A stretch of 55,045 nucleotides of DNA from a virus. A program made the position numbers and the translations under genes. Every line of letters starts with the position of its first letter. Positions within the stretch are counted from its first letter, which is position 1. The stretch is taken from the IMG/VR virus record IMGVR_UViG_3300006790_001053, positions 1 to 55,045 of that record. One strand, written 5' to 3'. Below, piece after piece: positions 8,888 to 16,440 of the stretch. Below the pieces are notes generated by a model, which worked only from the letters and a program-made list of their open reading frames with translations, ran no database searches and was not told the DNA's origin.

Positions 8888-9586
8888 TTACAGTATATTA
8901 TTTTTTAAAAAATTAAAAATGTGTTCTGACTTTTTGAGGTGAAAATCACCAGAAGCACCACCATCAGAATATTTTCTATCTAAATAACCATCTACATCTA
9001 AATGTTCTTTATAAACATCAATAAAAATAAAATTATTTTGTAAACAGTTATTTTTAATTAATTCATTGAAGTATTGATAATATTTTTTTCTTTCCTCATC
9101 CGAACCAATACAAGATACGTGACCAGCAATATCTAAATATTTTTTCTGTGTCGGTGGTATAATATTGTATACACAAATTTTCTTCAAATTTTTATTTAAT
9201 TTATTTATTTCTCTTTTTATAGCGTAAAAATAATCGTCAACAATTGGTTTAATGACTTCTTTATAAGATTTTTCATCATTAACATATTTGTGTATGTGAG
9301 ACCTACAATCTATTTCACCAAAACTAAAAATTAAAATATCACCGTCACATATATCAAAATTACCAATGTCAAACCTATCAAAATCTTGTTTATTAAAAGT
9401 GTAACACAAAGTACCAGCGAAAGAATATGATTTTATAAACATATTATCTACCCATTGTTCATTCAAATCTAACCCAGTATTTCCATCATAAGTTTGTTTG
9501 TTTGTATTAGAGTGAAAATCAATCCAACCATGAAGAGCATGACTATCACCAACGGTTACAATTTTATTATTAATTACTTTTTTCAT
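8888..9586 (-). CDS. SGNH/GDSL-type hydrolase-like protein
   Basis: 232 residues from ATG at 9586; a longer reading to 9730 would overlap the upstream gene by 128 bases and adds a non-conserved hydrophobic stretch, so the internal start, 16 bases after the upstream stop, is preferred. Block I is VGDSHALHGW near residue 11 (Ser nucleophile), a block III-like segment is FSFGEIDCRSH in the middle, and the C-terminal block V is SGDFHL (Asp and His). SGNH enzymes remove or transfer acyl groups, often O-acetyl on polysaccharides. The gene follows three GT32 glycosyltransferases, which suggests acyl tailoring of the same glycan. A related protein (GDSH, FGEPSCR, DPIH) is encoded at 43034-43690 in the second glycan operon. 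Confidence 0.75.
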   Translation of the reverse strand: MKKVINNKIVTVGDSHALHGWIDFHSNTNKQTYDGNTGLDLNEQWVDNMFIKSYSFAGTLCYTFNKQDFDRFDIGNFDICDGDILIFSFGEIDCRSHIHKYVNDEKSYKEVIKPIVDDYFYAIKREINKLNKNLKKICVYNIIPPTQKKYLDIAGHVSCIGSDEERKKYYQYFNELIKNNCLQNNFIFIDVYKEHLDVDGYLDRKYSDGGASGDFHLKKSEHIFNFLKNNIL

Positions 9587-9602
9587 TCTTTTTATTAAAG
9601 GG

Positions 9603-10508
9603 TTATAACCAACTAGATGTGAATTTATGTGATATGTATGAGTTTTTTGTAAAAGGAACTTTGCCCCAAGAACCACCACAAAAAAAATCTGAAGGTAATA
9701 TTTTAATTTTATCTGACATATTATCAACAACTATTTTAGTAAAAGCTAGAGGACCACTTTTAGATATAACATTATAATGATAATCATCTCTATTAACATT
9801 AACTGTGTTTTGTTTTATATTTACTAGAGCATCTAAATTATCCATACAGGACATAAACATTTTTAAAAATATTTCTTGTTTAGGTTCCGTTATAATAAAC
9901 CATTGTGCTATCCCTAAATTTTTATAACAAATTTTTTCATTATTTAGTAAATTTTGATCAACTTGATGCCAATCATTATGTACTTCATAGGATAAAATAG
10001 TCGATGTATTTTTAATGTCTATACTATGTCCTAAACACTTTAATGTTTTCATACCTAAATCATAGTCATAATCTAACGCAAGACTATTATCACACACATC
10101 ACCACAAAAATCCCACCGATTATCTATAATGTTTTCATTTTTTTCATAAACAAATAAATTATTATCCCTATTTTCATCTCCATGGAAATATTTATAAGTT
10201 TCATCCAGTAAAGGATCTATTTTTTTTAGTGGTAAACAATCTAAATCAGAATAAATACCACCTTCTAAATAAAGTATTAGGTATCTAAATAAATCTGATA
10301 AAACAGCTCCGACACTTATTTTTTTAATTTTTTCTAAAAATAAAGGGTAATGTTCACTAATTATATCGTAGATATCAGAATCATCATATAAAATTATTTC
10401 ATAATCATCATAAAGTTCATAATACTTATTTAAACACTCCACCCATATAGGATTTTCTATTTTATTTTTATTAGGACATGTGAAATGTATTTTTTTGGGT
10501 AGATTCAT
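9603..10508 (-). CDS. Glycosyltransferase, GT32 / DXD sugar-binding family
   Basis: 301 residues. The family signature is clear: an N-terminal PKKIHFTCPN start, a short acidic segment YEIILYDDSD, and the core SDLFRYLILYLEGGIYSDLD at about residues 70-90, which carries the DxD metal and nucleotide-sugar binding motif. GT32 members transfer a hexose or hexosamine from a nucleotide sugar. An unusual insertion (about residues 105-170) and a C-terminal segment GGSWGK are present. The gene is part of a minus-strand operon of three GT32 genes led by a DUF1796 gene, with gaps of only a few bases. Donor and acceptor cannot be predicted. Confidence 0.85.
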   Translation of the reverse strand: MNLPKKIHFTCPNKNKIENPIWVECLNKYYELYDDYEIILYDDSDIYDIISEHYPLFLEKIKKISVGAVLSDLFRYLILYLEGGIYSDLDCLPLKKIDPLLDETYKYFHGDENRDNNLFVYEKNENIIDNRWDFCGDVCDNSLALDYDYDLGMKTLKCLGHSIDIKNTSTILSYEVHNDWHQVDQNLLNNEKICYKNLGIAQWFIITEPKQEIFLKMFMSCMDNLDALVNIKQNTVNVNRDDYHYNVISKSGPLAFTKIVVDNMSDKIKILPSDFFCGGSWGKVPFTKNSYISHKFTSSWL

Positions 10509-10513
10509 TTTTC

Positions 10514-11257
10514 TTATTTTTTAGGTCTACCCTCTTTATCCAAGGTTATTTTTATATGTTCTATACCAGTAAACTCATTTACATCAGTGACCCAACCACC
10601 TTCCCACTGACCACTATATACGTGCTCAACGTGATTATCATACAACCAATGAGAGTCGTGTACATACATAACCTCATTTTTATATTCAATACAATACTTC
10701 TTCCTATCCCCACCAATAAAAGTGGTTAAATTATTTTTTCTTAAATAATCCTCAATAGATTCTGTAAAAACTTTAGGTCCAGTTAAGTTATGTACCATAT
10801 GTTCATACTTAAAGTCATCACATTCTTTAATTCTTTTAACAGACTCATCTATCACACTTTTTAATAGAGGACTCCCTTTGGGTGCTGCGAAAACCCATTG
10901 ACATAAAGCCTCGTCTTGTGGGTATTCTGTGGTTAATATTAAATCAGATTCTTTTTGAAATAGTGAATCTAAATCATTCCCTATGAATATTGTATCCATA
11001 TCAGCGTATATACCACCATAATGATATATAACACAATATCTCCATAAATCAGCTTTCATTATTGGTAATGGTAAATTATGGTAAACTTCGTATATATCAT
11101 TAAAATTAGCTTTCATAAAATCATCCGCCTTTTGGTCACTATAAAAAATATGTTCGTAACCATCGATATCCCATGATTGATAGCAATCAAATAATCTATC
11201 GTTGTCCATAACGTAGTCTATTGATTTATGTGTTTGATATATTTTTTTTGGTATCAT
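10514..11257 (-). CDS. Glycosyltransferase, GT32 / OCH1-like
   Basis: 247 residues, the most canonical of the four GT32 proteins here. It starts MIPKKIYQTHKS, as OCH1-like enzymes do (IPKxIHQTW), and has the core KADLWRYCVIYHYGGIYADMD at about residues 68-88 with an intact DxD. Later segments VFAAPKGSPLL and LTGPKVF are also typical of the family. It overlaps the upstream GT32 gene by four bases (ATGA) and is followed after five bases by the next. It presumably acts in the cytoplasm on a lipid-, protein- or virion-linked acceptor. Confidence 0.9.
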   Translation of the reverse strand: MIPKKIYQTHKSIDYVMDNDRLFDCYQSWDIDGYEHIFYSDQKADDFMKANFNDIYEVYHNLPLPIMKADLWRYCVIYHYGGIYADMDTIFIGNDLDSLFQKESDLILTTEYPQDEALCQWVFAAPKGSPLLKSVIDESVKRIKECDDFKYEHMVHNLTGPKVFTESIEDYLRKNNLTTFIGGDRKKYCIEYKNEVMYVHDSHWLYDNHVEHVYSGQWEGGWVTDVNEFTGIEHIKITLDKEGRPKK

Positions 11258-11985
11258 TTATTATATATTTTTTTATCTCTATGTAATTCTGAATAATGTG
11301 GTTTATTAGTGTCATGATATAAATATTTACCATGATTTATAGTTCTAGTTTTTATGATTTTTTTACTATCACCACTAAAAATATTTTCGTAACAAATAAA
11401 ATCATCATTACCAGAGTCATCACCAAACCTTTTAAACTCAAAACCTAATTTATAAATAATATCATTAGATTCTAACAATTCTCTAAACATAATAGGTCCT
11501 GTTGGATTAAAGGAACTACACCCATAATAATCTGATTCTATGTTTTCTATTATTTTTTCTATGGCTTTTAAATAAATTTCATTTTTAGGTTTTGAGGCCA
11601 TAAAAGCTATTTCAACCCCCCTCTTCTCAACACAAGGGATATAACCACCCTCAACTAATATGAAATCATCTTTTTCGAAATCTATAAAGGTATTTATGGG
11701 TTCAATGAATGTTTGTGTTAAATCACTCCAAATACCACCTTTTTGATAAAGTATACAATACCTAAATAAATCTGCTTTGTAAGCTGATGGTACTAACGAA
11801 TTATAAGCTTTTAAAACTCTATTATTAAAATTTTTTGTAATGAATTCTAAACATTGTGAATCATCAAAATAAATTAAATCACATTCTGGATTTTCATTTA
11901 TGGTTTTATTAAAAATAACTTTTATTTCATTTGGTAAGTTATCTTCACTAAATGGACCAGTTTTATATATTATGTTAGGAATCAT
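11254..11985 (-). CDS. Glycosyltransferase, GT32-like with altered DXD motif
   Basis: 243 residues. The fold signature is intact: MIPNIIYKTGPF at the start, YKADLFRYCILYQKGGIWSDLT near residues 68-90, and a later NPTGPIMF. The DxD motif, however, reads DLT: the second acidic residue, normally a metal ligand, is Thr. The same change occurs in the plus-strand paralogue at 13249-14043 (DMT), so it is a shared feature of a subgroup rather than a sequencing slip. The enzyme may use another residue or have changed donor specificity. It overlaps the DUF1796 gene upstream by 11 bases. Confidence 0.85.
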   Translation of the reverse strand: MIPNIIYKTGPFSEDNLPNEIKVIFNKTINENPECDLIYFDDSQCLEFITKNFNNRVLKAYNSLVPSAYKADLFRYCILYQKGGIWSDLTQTFIEPINTFIDFEKDDFILVEGGYIPCVEKRGVEIAFMASKPKNEIYLKAIEKIIENIESDYYGCSSFNPTGPIMFRELLESNDIIYKLGFEFKRFGDDSGNDDFICYENIFSGDSKKIIKTRTINHGKYLYHDTNKPHYSELHRDKKIYNK

Positions 11986-12616
11986 TATTTATTTTAAATA
12001 ATTGATTAAATATTTCAAAAAAGTATTCATTGTCCTCATAGTATCCATAACCTAAACCATGATTATCCCCTTTTGTGTATAATTCAAAAAAAGTAACATT
12101 ACCTATTTCTGTTATCTCATGTTTTAAGTCTTTATTGTTTGGGTAATTAATATGACATAATAAATGGTGGTTTTGAGTTATTTCCGATAAAACTTTATTT
12201 AGTTCAAAAATATCAGACATCAATGAATCATCCATTTTATTATCTAAATTCTTATAAGAACATATAAATAATTTTTTATCTTCTATTTTTATGAACTCCC
12301 TAAACCTATCAACACACCTAACATAATAATCGTAGTCTACCTTTTCTCTGGGGTTCTTATGGTTGAAAAAATTTTTATGATATAAAGAATGTCCTGCTTG
12401 TCTTCCTTCATGGTCTGGTACATAATCATGTATATCCACATAATAATTAGGGTTTAAAAAGTCTTGAAAATCGTTTTTTAATATCTCTGTGGTAAATTTT
12501 GGTGTAGTAAATAGCCAATCGAAAGGTAAGGCTCTGTCTCTAACTTTTATCATATTAAGTAAAGCTGCTGAAAAACAGTAATTACCTATTGAACAAGCGT
12601 GTTTAAATTGAGTCAT
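11975..12616 (-). CDS. DUF1796-family putative papain-like cysteine peptidase
   Basis: 213 residues. The N-terminus carries the family signature: ACSIGNYCFSAALLNMIKVRDRALPFDWLF, here given in parts as SIGNYC, then RDRALPFDWLF. A His-rich segment HEGRQAGHSLYHKNFF follows near residue 70, and a later LCHINYP could supply the His. DUF1796 proteins were predicted by others to be cysteine peptidases and are often encoded beside glycosyltransferases, but their true function is uncertain. The gene is the first of a minus-strand operon running to about 8515 and has a late-type promoter motif 19 bases upstream. The conserved Cys is present in SIGNYC. Confidence 0.75.
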   Translation of the reverse strand: MTQFKHACSIGNYCFSAALLNMIKVRDRALPFDWLFTTPKFTTEILKNDFQDFLNPNYYVDIHDYVPDHEGRQAGHSLYHKNFFNHKNPREKVDYDYYVRCVDRFREFIKIEDKKLFICSYKNLDNKMDDSLMSDIFELNKVLSEITQNHHLLCHINYPNNKDLKHEITEIGNVTFFELYTKGDNHGLGYGYYEDNEYFFEIFNQLFKINNDS

Positions 12617-12635
12617 TTAAAATTTTTCTATATAA

Positions 12636-12644
12636 TATAAATAT
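12636..12644 (-). promoter_or_regulatory. Late-type promoter motif before the DUF1796/GT32 operon
   Basis: Exact ATATTTATA on the minus strand, 19 bases before the ATG at 12616. It is the left half of a divergent pair with the plus-strand copy at 12677-12685. Confidence 0.65.
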
Positions 12645-12676
12645 CTAAAAAATTTTGATTATTCGTTTATCATAAA

Positions 12677-12685
12677 ATATTTATA
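12677..12685 (+). promoter_or_regulatory. Late-type promoter motif before the J-domain gene
   Basis: Exact ATATTTATA on the plus strand, only three bases before the apparent GTG start at 12689. If transcription starts a few bases after the motif, the mRNA would be leaderless or translation would begin further in. Confidence 0.6.
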
Positions 12686-12688
12686 AGT

Positions 12689-13243
12689 GTGAACGATAAA
12701 ATAAAAAAATTACAGATACAAAAAGTAATACAAGAGTATAACTTACTAATTACCGATTATGAATTAAAAAATAATATGGTAGAAGAATATAGAGAAGAAT
12801 TTTTAAAAGAAACCTTCACTGAAGACAAGACCAATAACCAAAGTACAGACAGTACACCCAAAAAAGAAGAGGTTAAAATAAAAAGTGAAGAAATATCTAA
12901 AGAAACTAAAGATAAAATAAAAAAAATATATAGGGAAATTGTCAAACAAACCCATCCAGATAAGGTGGATTCCGAGGTCTTAAACAATTATTATTTAGAT
13001 GCAACTAGAGCTTACGACTTAAATGATGTTTTAGAATTATACATTATTTGTGAAAAATTAGATATAGATGTAGAAATATCTGAATTAGAATTAGAGTTAT
13101 TTGATAAATTGATAGAGATAAAAAGAAATAAAATAAAAAGAATAGAAGACTCTTTTATATGGGTTTGGATTAATGCTAAAACGGAAGAACAAAAACAAGA
13201 AATAGTAGATAGATTTATAACATTTTCTAGAAATAATAGGTAA
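12689..13243 (+). CDS. J-domain (DnaJ-like) protein
   Basis: 184 residues from a GTG start. Residues about 70-110 form a compact J domain: IKKIYREIVKQTHPDKVDSE contains the diagnostic HPD loop, followed by a helix ATRAYDLNDVLELY. The N-terminal third is a charged coiled-coil-like helix, then a low-complexity linker (NNQSTDSTPKKEE), and the C-terminus is an acidic helical tail. J domains stimulate the ATPase of host DnaK/Hsp70; phage J-proteins can redirect the host chaperone to replication or assembly. A start at the next in-frame ATG (12776) would keep the J domain and is possible because the promoter motif lies so close to the GTG. The next gene begins six bases after its stop. Confidence 0.8.
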   Translation: MNDKIKKLQIQKVIQEYNLLITDYELKNNMVEEYREEFLKETFTEDKTNNQSTDSTPKKEEVKIKSEEISKETKDKIKKIYREIVKQTHPDKVDSEVLNNYYLDATRAYDLNDVLELYIICEKLDIDVEISELELELFDKLIEIKRNKIKRIEDSFIWVWINAKTEEQKQEIVDRFITFSRNNR

Positions 13244-13248
13244 TCAAA

Positions 13249-14043
13249 ATGTCCAAAATATTAACATACGAAGAATTTATAAAAAAACACAACAAGGTAA
13301 ACATATTTGTTGGGGAGATACCTAAAATAATATTTAGAACTGGTAAGTGGAAATTAGAAAACATACCAGATGTGGTCATGGATATATATGAGGAATGTAT
13401 GGAAACTAATCCTAATCACGATTTTGTTTATTTTGATGATGATAATTGTGTCACCTTCATCAAAGAATTCTATCCAGAATATATGTCATACTATAATAAA
13501 TTAATACCCACAGCTTATAAAGCTGATTTGTTTAGATATTTGTTACTCTACAAATATGGGGGTTGTTATGGTGATATGACACAAGAAATTTATGTACCAT
13601 ATGACGAATTGTGTGAGGATTTTGAAAGAGTTTTTTGTAGGGATAGTTTAAGTAATACCTTGGGTTTATATAACGCTTTAATGTGTGTAAAACCACTAGA
13701 TTCTGTGGTTTATGAGGCTCTAGAAATATCAAAAAAAAATATAGAAGAAGAAAATTACACAAATTGTACTTTAGGTATAACTGGACCAGTAGCTTTAGGA
13801 CAAGCATTTATGAGAGTTTTTAGAGATTCTACTGTTGGTCGTAATATTAAATTAAAAGAAAATAATGACTCATTAATATTAAATTTTAGGTTAGATAGTC
13901 AAGGTGAGAAAATGATTTTTGATGAAAGGAAAATAAAAGTTGTTGGTAAACCTAAAATTGAAAATCATCTTGATTTGTTGTACGATAAAAATAACATACA
14001 TTACCACTTCTTGTGGAATGATAGAAAAGTATTTAAAAAATGA
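13249..14043 (+). CDS. Glycosyltransferase, GT32-like with altered DXD motif
   Basis: 264 residues. It has a 20-residue N-terminal extension before EIPKIIFRTGKW, then FVYFDDDNC, and the core YKADLFRYLLLYKYGGCYGDMT at about residues 87-108. As in the minus-strand paralogue at 11254-11985, the DxD is DMT. A later segment LGITGPVALGQAF fits the family. The two DxT proteins are more alike (KLIPTAYKADLFRY versus SLVPSAYKADLFRY) than either is to the DxD pair, so they form a distinct subgroup. The gene follows the J-domain gene and overlaps the DUF2827 gene by four bases. Confidence 0.85.
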   Translation: MSKILTYEEFIKKHNKVNIFVGEIPKIIFRTGKWKLENIPDVVMDIYEECMETNPNHDFVYFDDDNCVTFIKEFYPEYMSYYNKLIPTAYKADLFRYLLLYKYGGCYGDMTQEIYVPYDELCEDFERVFCRDSLSNTLGLYNALMCVKPLDSVVYEALEISKKNIEEENYTNCTLGITGPVALGQAFMRVFRDSTVGRNIKLKENNDSLILNFRLDSQGEKMIFDERKIKVVGKPKIENHLDLLYDKNNIHYHFLWNDRKVFKK

Positions 14044-15218
14044 AAATAGGAATAACATTAGGTTTAAAATCTAATACAGAATCAATATGGACTAACGGAA
14101 TAAAACAAAATGTCTTAATGTTAGTAGATTTATTAAAAAGGTCTAAAAAAAATTATGAAATATGTATACTCAATATATTTGACGTAGATTTTACAGAAAA
14201 ACCCTACTACTTAAAAGATATAGACATCTTCTATGTAAAAGATAAGTTTATGGAAATGGATTTAATAATCTCAATGGGAGGTCAAATATTAGATTCTGAT
14301 TTAAAAAAGTTTAGAGAGAGTGGTGACAAAAAAGTTGTTTCATATAAATGTGGTAATAACTATGTTTTAACTATGGAAGAAATACTTTTCGGTGAGAGTA
14401 AACATGGGGGTGAATACGAACAAGAAATAGATGAGTTATGGTACGTACCCCAACAAGACGAGGTTAATAGTGGTTATTATAGAACATTACATAGAACCAA
14501 CGCTCTTACAGTCCCATTTTTATGGAACCAAAAATATCTACACGAAAAAACAATAGAGATTGAGTCTGGTTTTAGAAAGGGTTTATATAAGAAAGGTTGG
14601 CAATACGACAACACCAAAAAAGAAAAAATAATTGGTATTATGGAACCTAATTTAAACATAGTTAAGTTTTGTTTAATACCTACTATGATTGTTGAAGAAT
14701 GTTATAGGGGTGAAATAGGTCAGAAATATATTGATAAATTAAGAATAACAAATGCTAATAAATTAAAAGATAATAAATTATTTATGTCATACATAAAAAC
14801 ATTTGATTTATTTAGAGATAAAAAAATATCTGCTGAAGCTAGATACCAAACAGCTTACGTCCTAACCCAACATCTAGATATCTTAGTTTGTCATCAAATA
14901 CTAAACCCACTTAATTATCTTTATTTAGATGCTGCCTATTTAGGTTACCCAGTTCTACATAACGCCTATATGTGTAAAGACTTAGGATATTACTATGAAG
15001 GTTCAGACACAAAAGAAGGGGCTAAAATGTTGTCTCACATACTAGAAAATCATGACAAAAATTTAGATTCTTATAATGAAAAGAATGATTTAGTCCTACA
15101 AAGATACCATACGGAAAATGAGAAACTAATAGAAGCTTACGATACTTTAATAGAAAATTTATGGAAAGGTGGTAATGAAGATTTAATATATAATTACGAA
15201 ACTAATTTATATAATTAA
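14040..15218 (+). CDS. DUF2827-like protein, probable GT-B glycosyltransferase
   Basis: 392 residues. The opening MKIGITLGLK followed by ESIWTNGIKQNVLMLVDLL matches the DUF2827 pattern (a basic start, then SIWxNGIxQN, then a helix). This family is known from bacteria and some phages and is thought to be a GT-B glycosyltransferase. The C-terminal part (ILNPLNYLYLDAAYLGYPVLHNAYMC, about residues 281-306) looks like the donor-binding half of a GT-B fold, where a conserved acidic residue and a Gly-Pro turn bind the nucleotide. It overlaps the GT32-like gene by an ATGA and its stop overlaps the convergent GT4 gene by four bases. Confidence 0.75.
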   Translation: MKIGITLGLKSNTESIWTNGIKQNVLMLVDLLKRSKKNYEICILNIFDVDFTEKPYYLKDIDIFYVKDKFMEMDLIISMGGQILDSDLKKFRESGDKKVVSYKCGNNYVLTMEEILFGESKHGGEYEQEIDELWYVPQQDEVNSGYYRTLHRTNALTVPFLWNQKYLHEKTIEIESGFRKGLYKKGWQYDNTKKEKIIGIMEPNLNIVKFCLIPTMIVEECYRGEIGQKYIDKLRITNANKLKDNKLFMSYIKTFDLFRDKKISAEARYQTAYVLTQHLDILVCHQILNPLNYLYLDAAYLGYPVLHNAYMCKDLGYYYEGSDTKEGAKMLSHILENHDKNLDSYNEKNDLVLQRYHTENEKLIEAYDTLIENLWKGGNEDLIYNYETNLYN

Positions 15219-16330
15219 TCTATGTTTGGGTCTAAGTCCGAATCCATTCTAAATTTACTGAAATAGTTATCATATCTTTTTTGTGCTAGCTCTCTAATTT
15301 TTATTTCTCTTTCTTTAACTTCTTCAGAAACAATATCTAATAGTTTATCATATTCTTTCATCACATTTTTTTGACTATATTTACTATAATCTTGGTCTTT
15401 ATTGAATTTATACTCACCTTTGAATACTTTTCTTAAGGCCTTCTTATATTCACTATAATCAGTATCTTCCCATTTAGATTCTTTAGAATAAATCCATGTA
15501 TTGTCTGGGTTTCCTAATAAATCTATTTCTTTAGTGGGTAATAAAATTGAGTTTTCTTTATTTACAAAATCTTTATAACCACTGATTTTAGTATCTAAAG
15601 TGATTATATCTTTCTTTAATACAATAGCATTTAATAATGGGATACAAAAACCTTCCATATGTGATAAACAAATATAACAATCTATACCCCTTTCCAATGA
15701 GTATAAATACTCCTTGGGTAATCTCTTATTTAAAAATATGACTTCTGGTCTTTTTGGGTATTTTTTTAATATTTTTTTAATATCTAATAACCTATCTTTT
15801 GGTATTTCATTTAACTTTATTAATAACCTAACATTATCTTCTTTGGTAAACTCCTCTAAAAAATATTTTAATATACCTTCAATATTTTTCCTAGCTATAC
15901 CAGTAGATTCAGTATAAAACGTATATTTTTTTTCATCAAAAATACTATTGAAAAATCCATTGTCTTTTTTTAATAAGTCTTCATCATAGTAATTAGGTAT
16001 TACCTTTATTGGTTTAGTAACACCACATTCTTCTAGGAGTTTTTTATTAACACTAGAGGGGGTTACTATGTGATGAAATGTGTTGATGTTTGTTGTAATA
16101 CCAGAATTAATAACTGTACCATCCAAAGGTTGTATTAAAACTTTTCTATGAAAAATAAAATCGACAAAGTCGTGTATGTGGTTCATAATTAATATATCAC
16201 CATTAGTGGTGTTTACAACATTATATTTTTTTTTAAAATTTTCTTTTAGGTCCTCATTTATTTTTAATAAACTTTCACCTCTTCTGGACCATATCATTAA
16301 ATCTTGTTTTTTTTCTTTTTTCACAGACAT
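15215..16330 (-). CDS. Glycosyltransferase, GT4-like (GT-B fold)
   Basis: 371 residues. The C-terminal half has the GT4 donor-site signature: YICLSHMEGFCIPLLNAIV (about residues 215-233) with the Glu and Gly that bind the nucleotide-sugar phosphates, preceded by a FLNKRLPKEYLYSLE segment corresponding to the helix before it. A line FYTESTGIARKNIEGILKYF marks the hinge between the two Rossmann-like halves, and a charged C-terminal helix of about 40 residues extends the protein. It is a monocistronic late unit with a motif 10 bases upstream, and ends convergently with the DUF2827 gene. Substrates unknown. Confidence 0.85.
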   Translation of the reverse strand: MSVKKEKKQDLMIWSRRGESLLKINEDLKENFKKKYNVVNTTNGDILIMNHIHDFVDFIFHRKVLIQPLDGTVINSGITTNINTFHHIVTPSSVNKKLLEECGVTKPIKVIPNYYDEDLLKKDNGFFNSIFDEKKYTFYTESTGIARKNIEGILKYFLEEFTKEDNVRLLIKLNEIPKDRLLDIKKILKKYPKRPEVIFLNKRLPKEYLYSLERGIDCYICLSHMEGFCIPLLNAIVLKKDIITLDTKISGYKDFVNKENSILLPTKEIDLLGNPDNTWIYSKESKWEDTDYSEYKKALRKVFKGEYKFNKDQDYSKYSQKNVMKEYDKLLDIVSEEVKEREIKIRELAQKRYDNYFSKFRMDSDLDPNID

Positions 16331-16340
16331 AGTTTTTTAT

Positions 16341-16349
16341 TATAAATAT
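16341..16349 (-). promoter_or_regulatory. Late-type promoter motif before the GT4 gene
   Basis: Exact ATATTTATA on the minus strand, 10 bases before the ATG at 16330. Confidence 0.7.
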
Positions 16350-16376
16350 TAATATATTATTTAATGTTTAAAATAA

Positions 16377-16404
16377 ATATGGGGGTACTTTCATACCCCC
16401 ATAT
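16377..16404 (-). terminator. Intrinsic terminator after the repeat-fibre gene
   Basis: Perfect 11-bp stem (ATATGGGGGTA / TACCCCCATAT) with a 6-base loop, followed in the minus direction by TTATTTT. It lies 37 bases past the stop of the 1109-residue fibre gene and just before the late promoter of the next gene. A second perfect 7-bp inverted repeat, TATCTAA / TTAGATA (16424-16440), abuts the stop codon. Confidence 0.75.
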
Positions 16405-16440
16405 CGTTTCCTCAGAAATTAATTATCTAATAATTAGATA

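Noticed and set aside
9587-9730. Longer start of the SGNH gene at 9730
   Set aside because: It would overlap the upstream GT32 gene by 128 bases and add a hydrophobic segment not part of the SGNH core; the ATG at 9586 fits the gap.
11318-11326. An extra ATATTTATA on the minus strand 60 bases before gene 10514-11257
   Set aside because: It lies in the coding sequence of the upstream gene in an AT-rich codon context and at non-standard distance; possible internal promoter but not supported.
13532-13807. Minus-strand 91-codon frame
   Set aside because: Antisense to the GT32-like gene, with no motif or leader.
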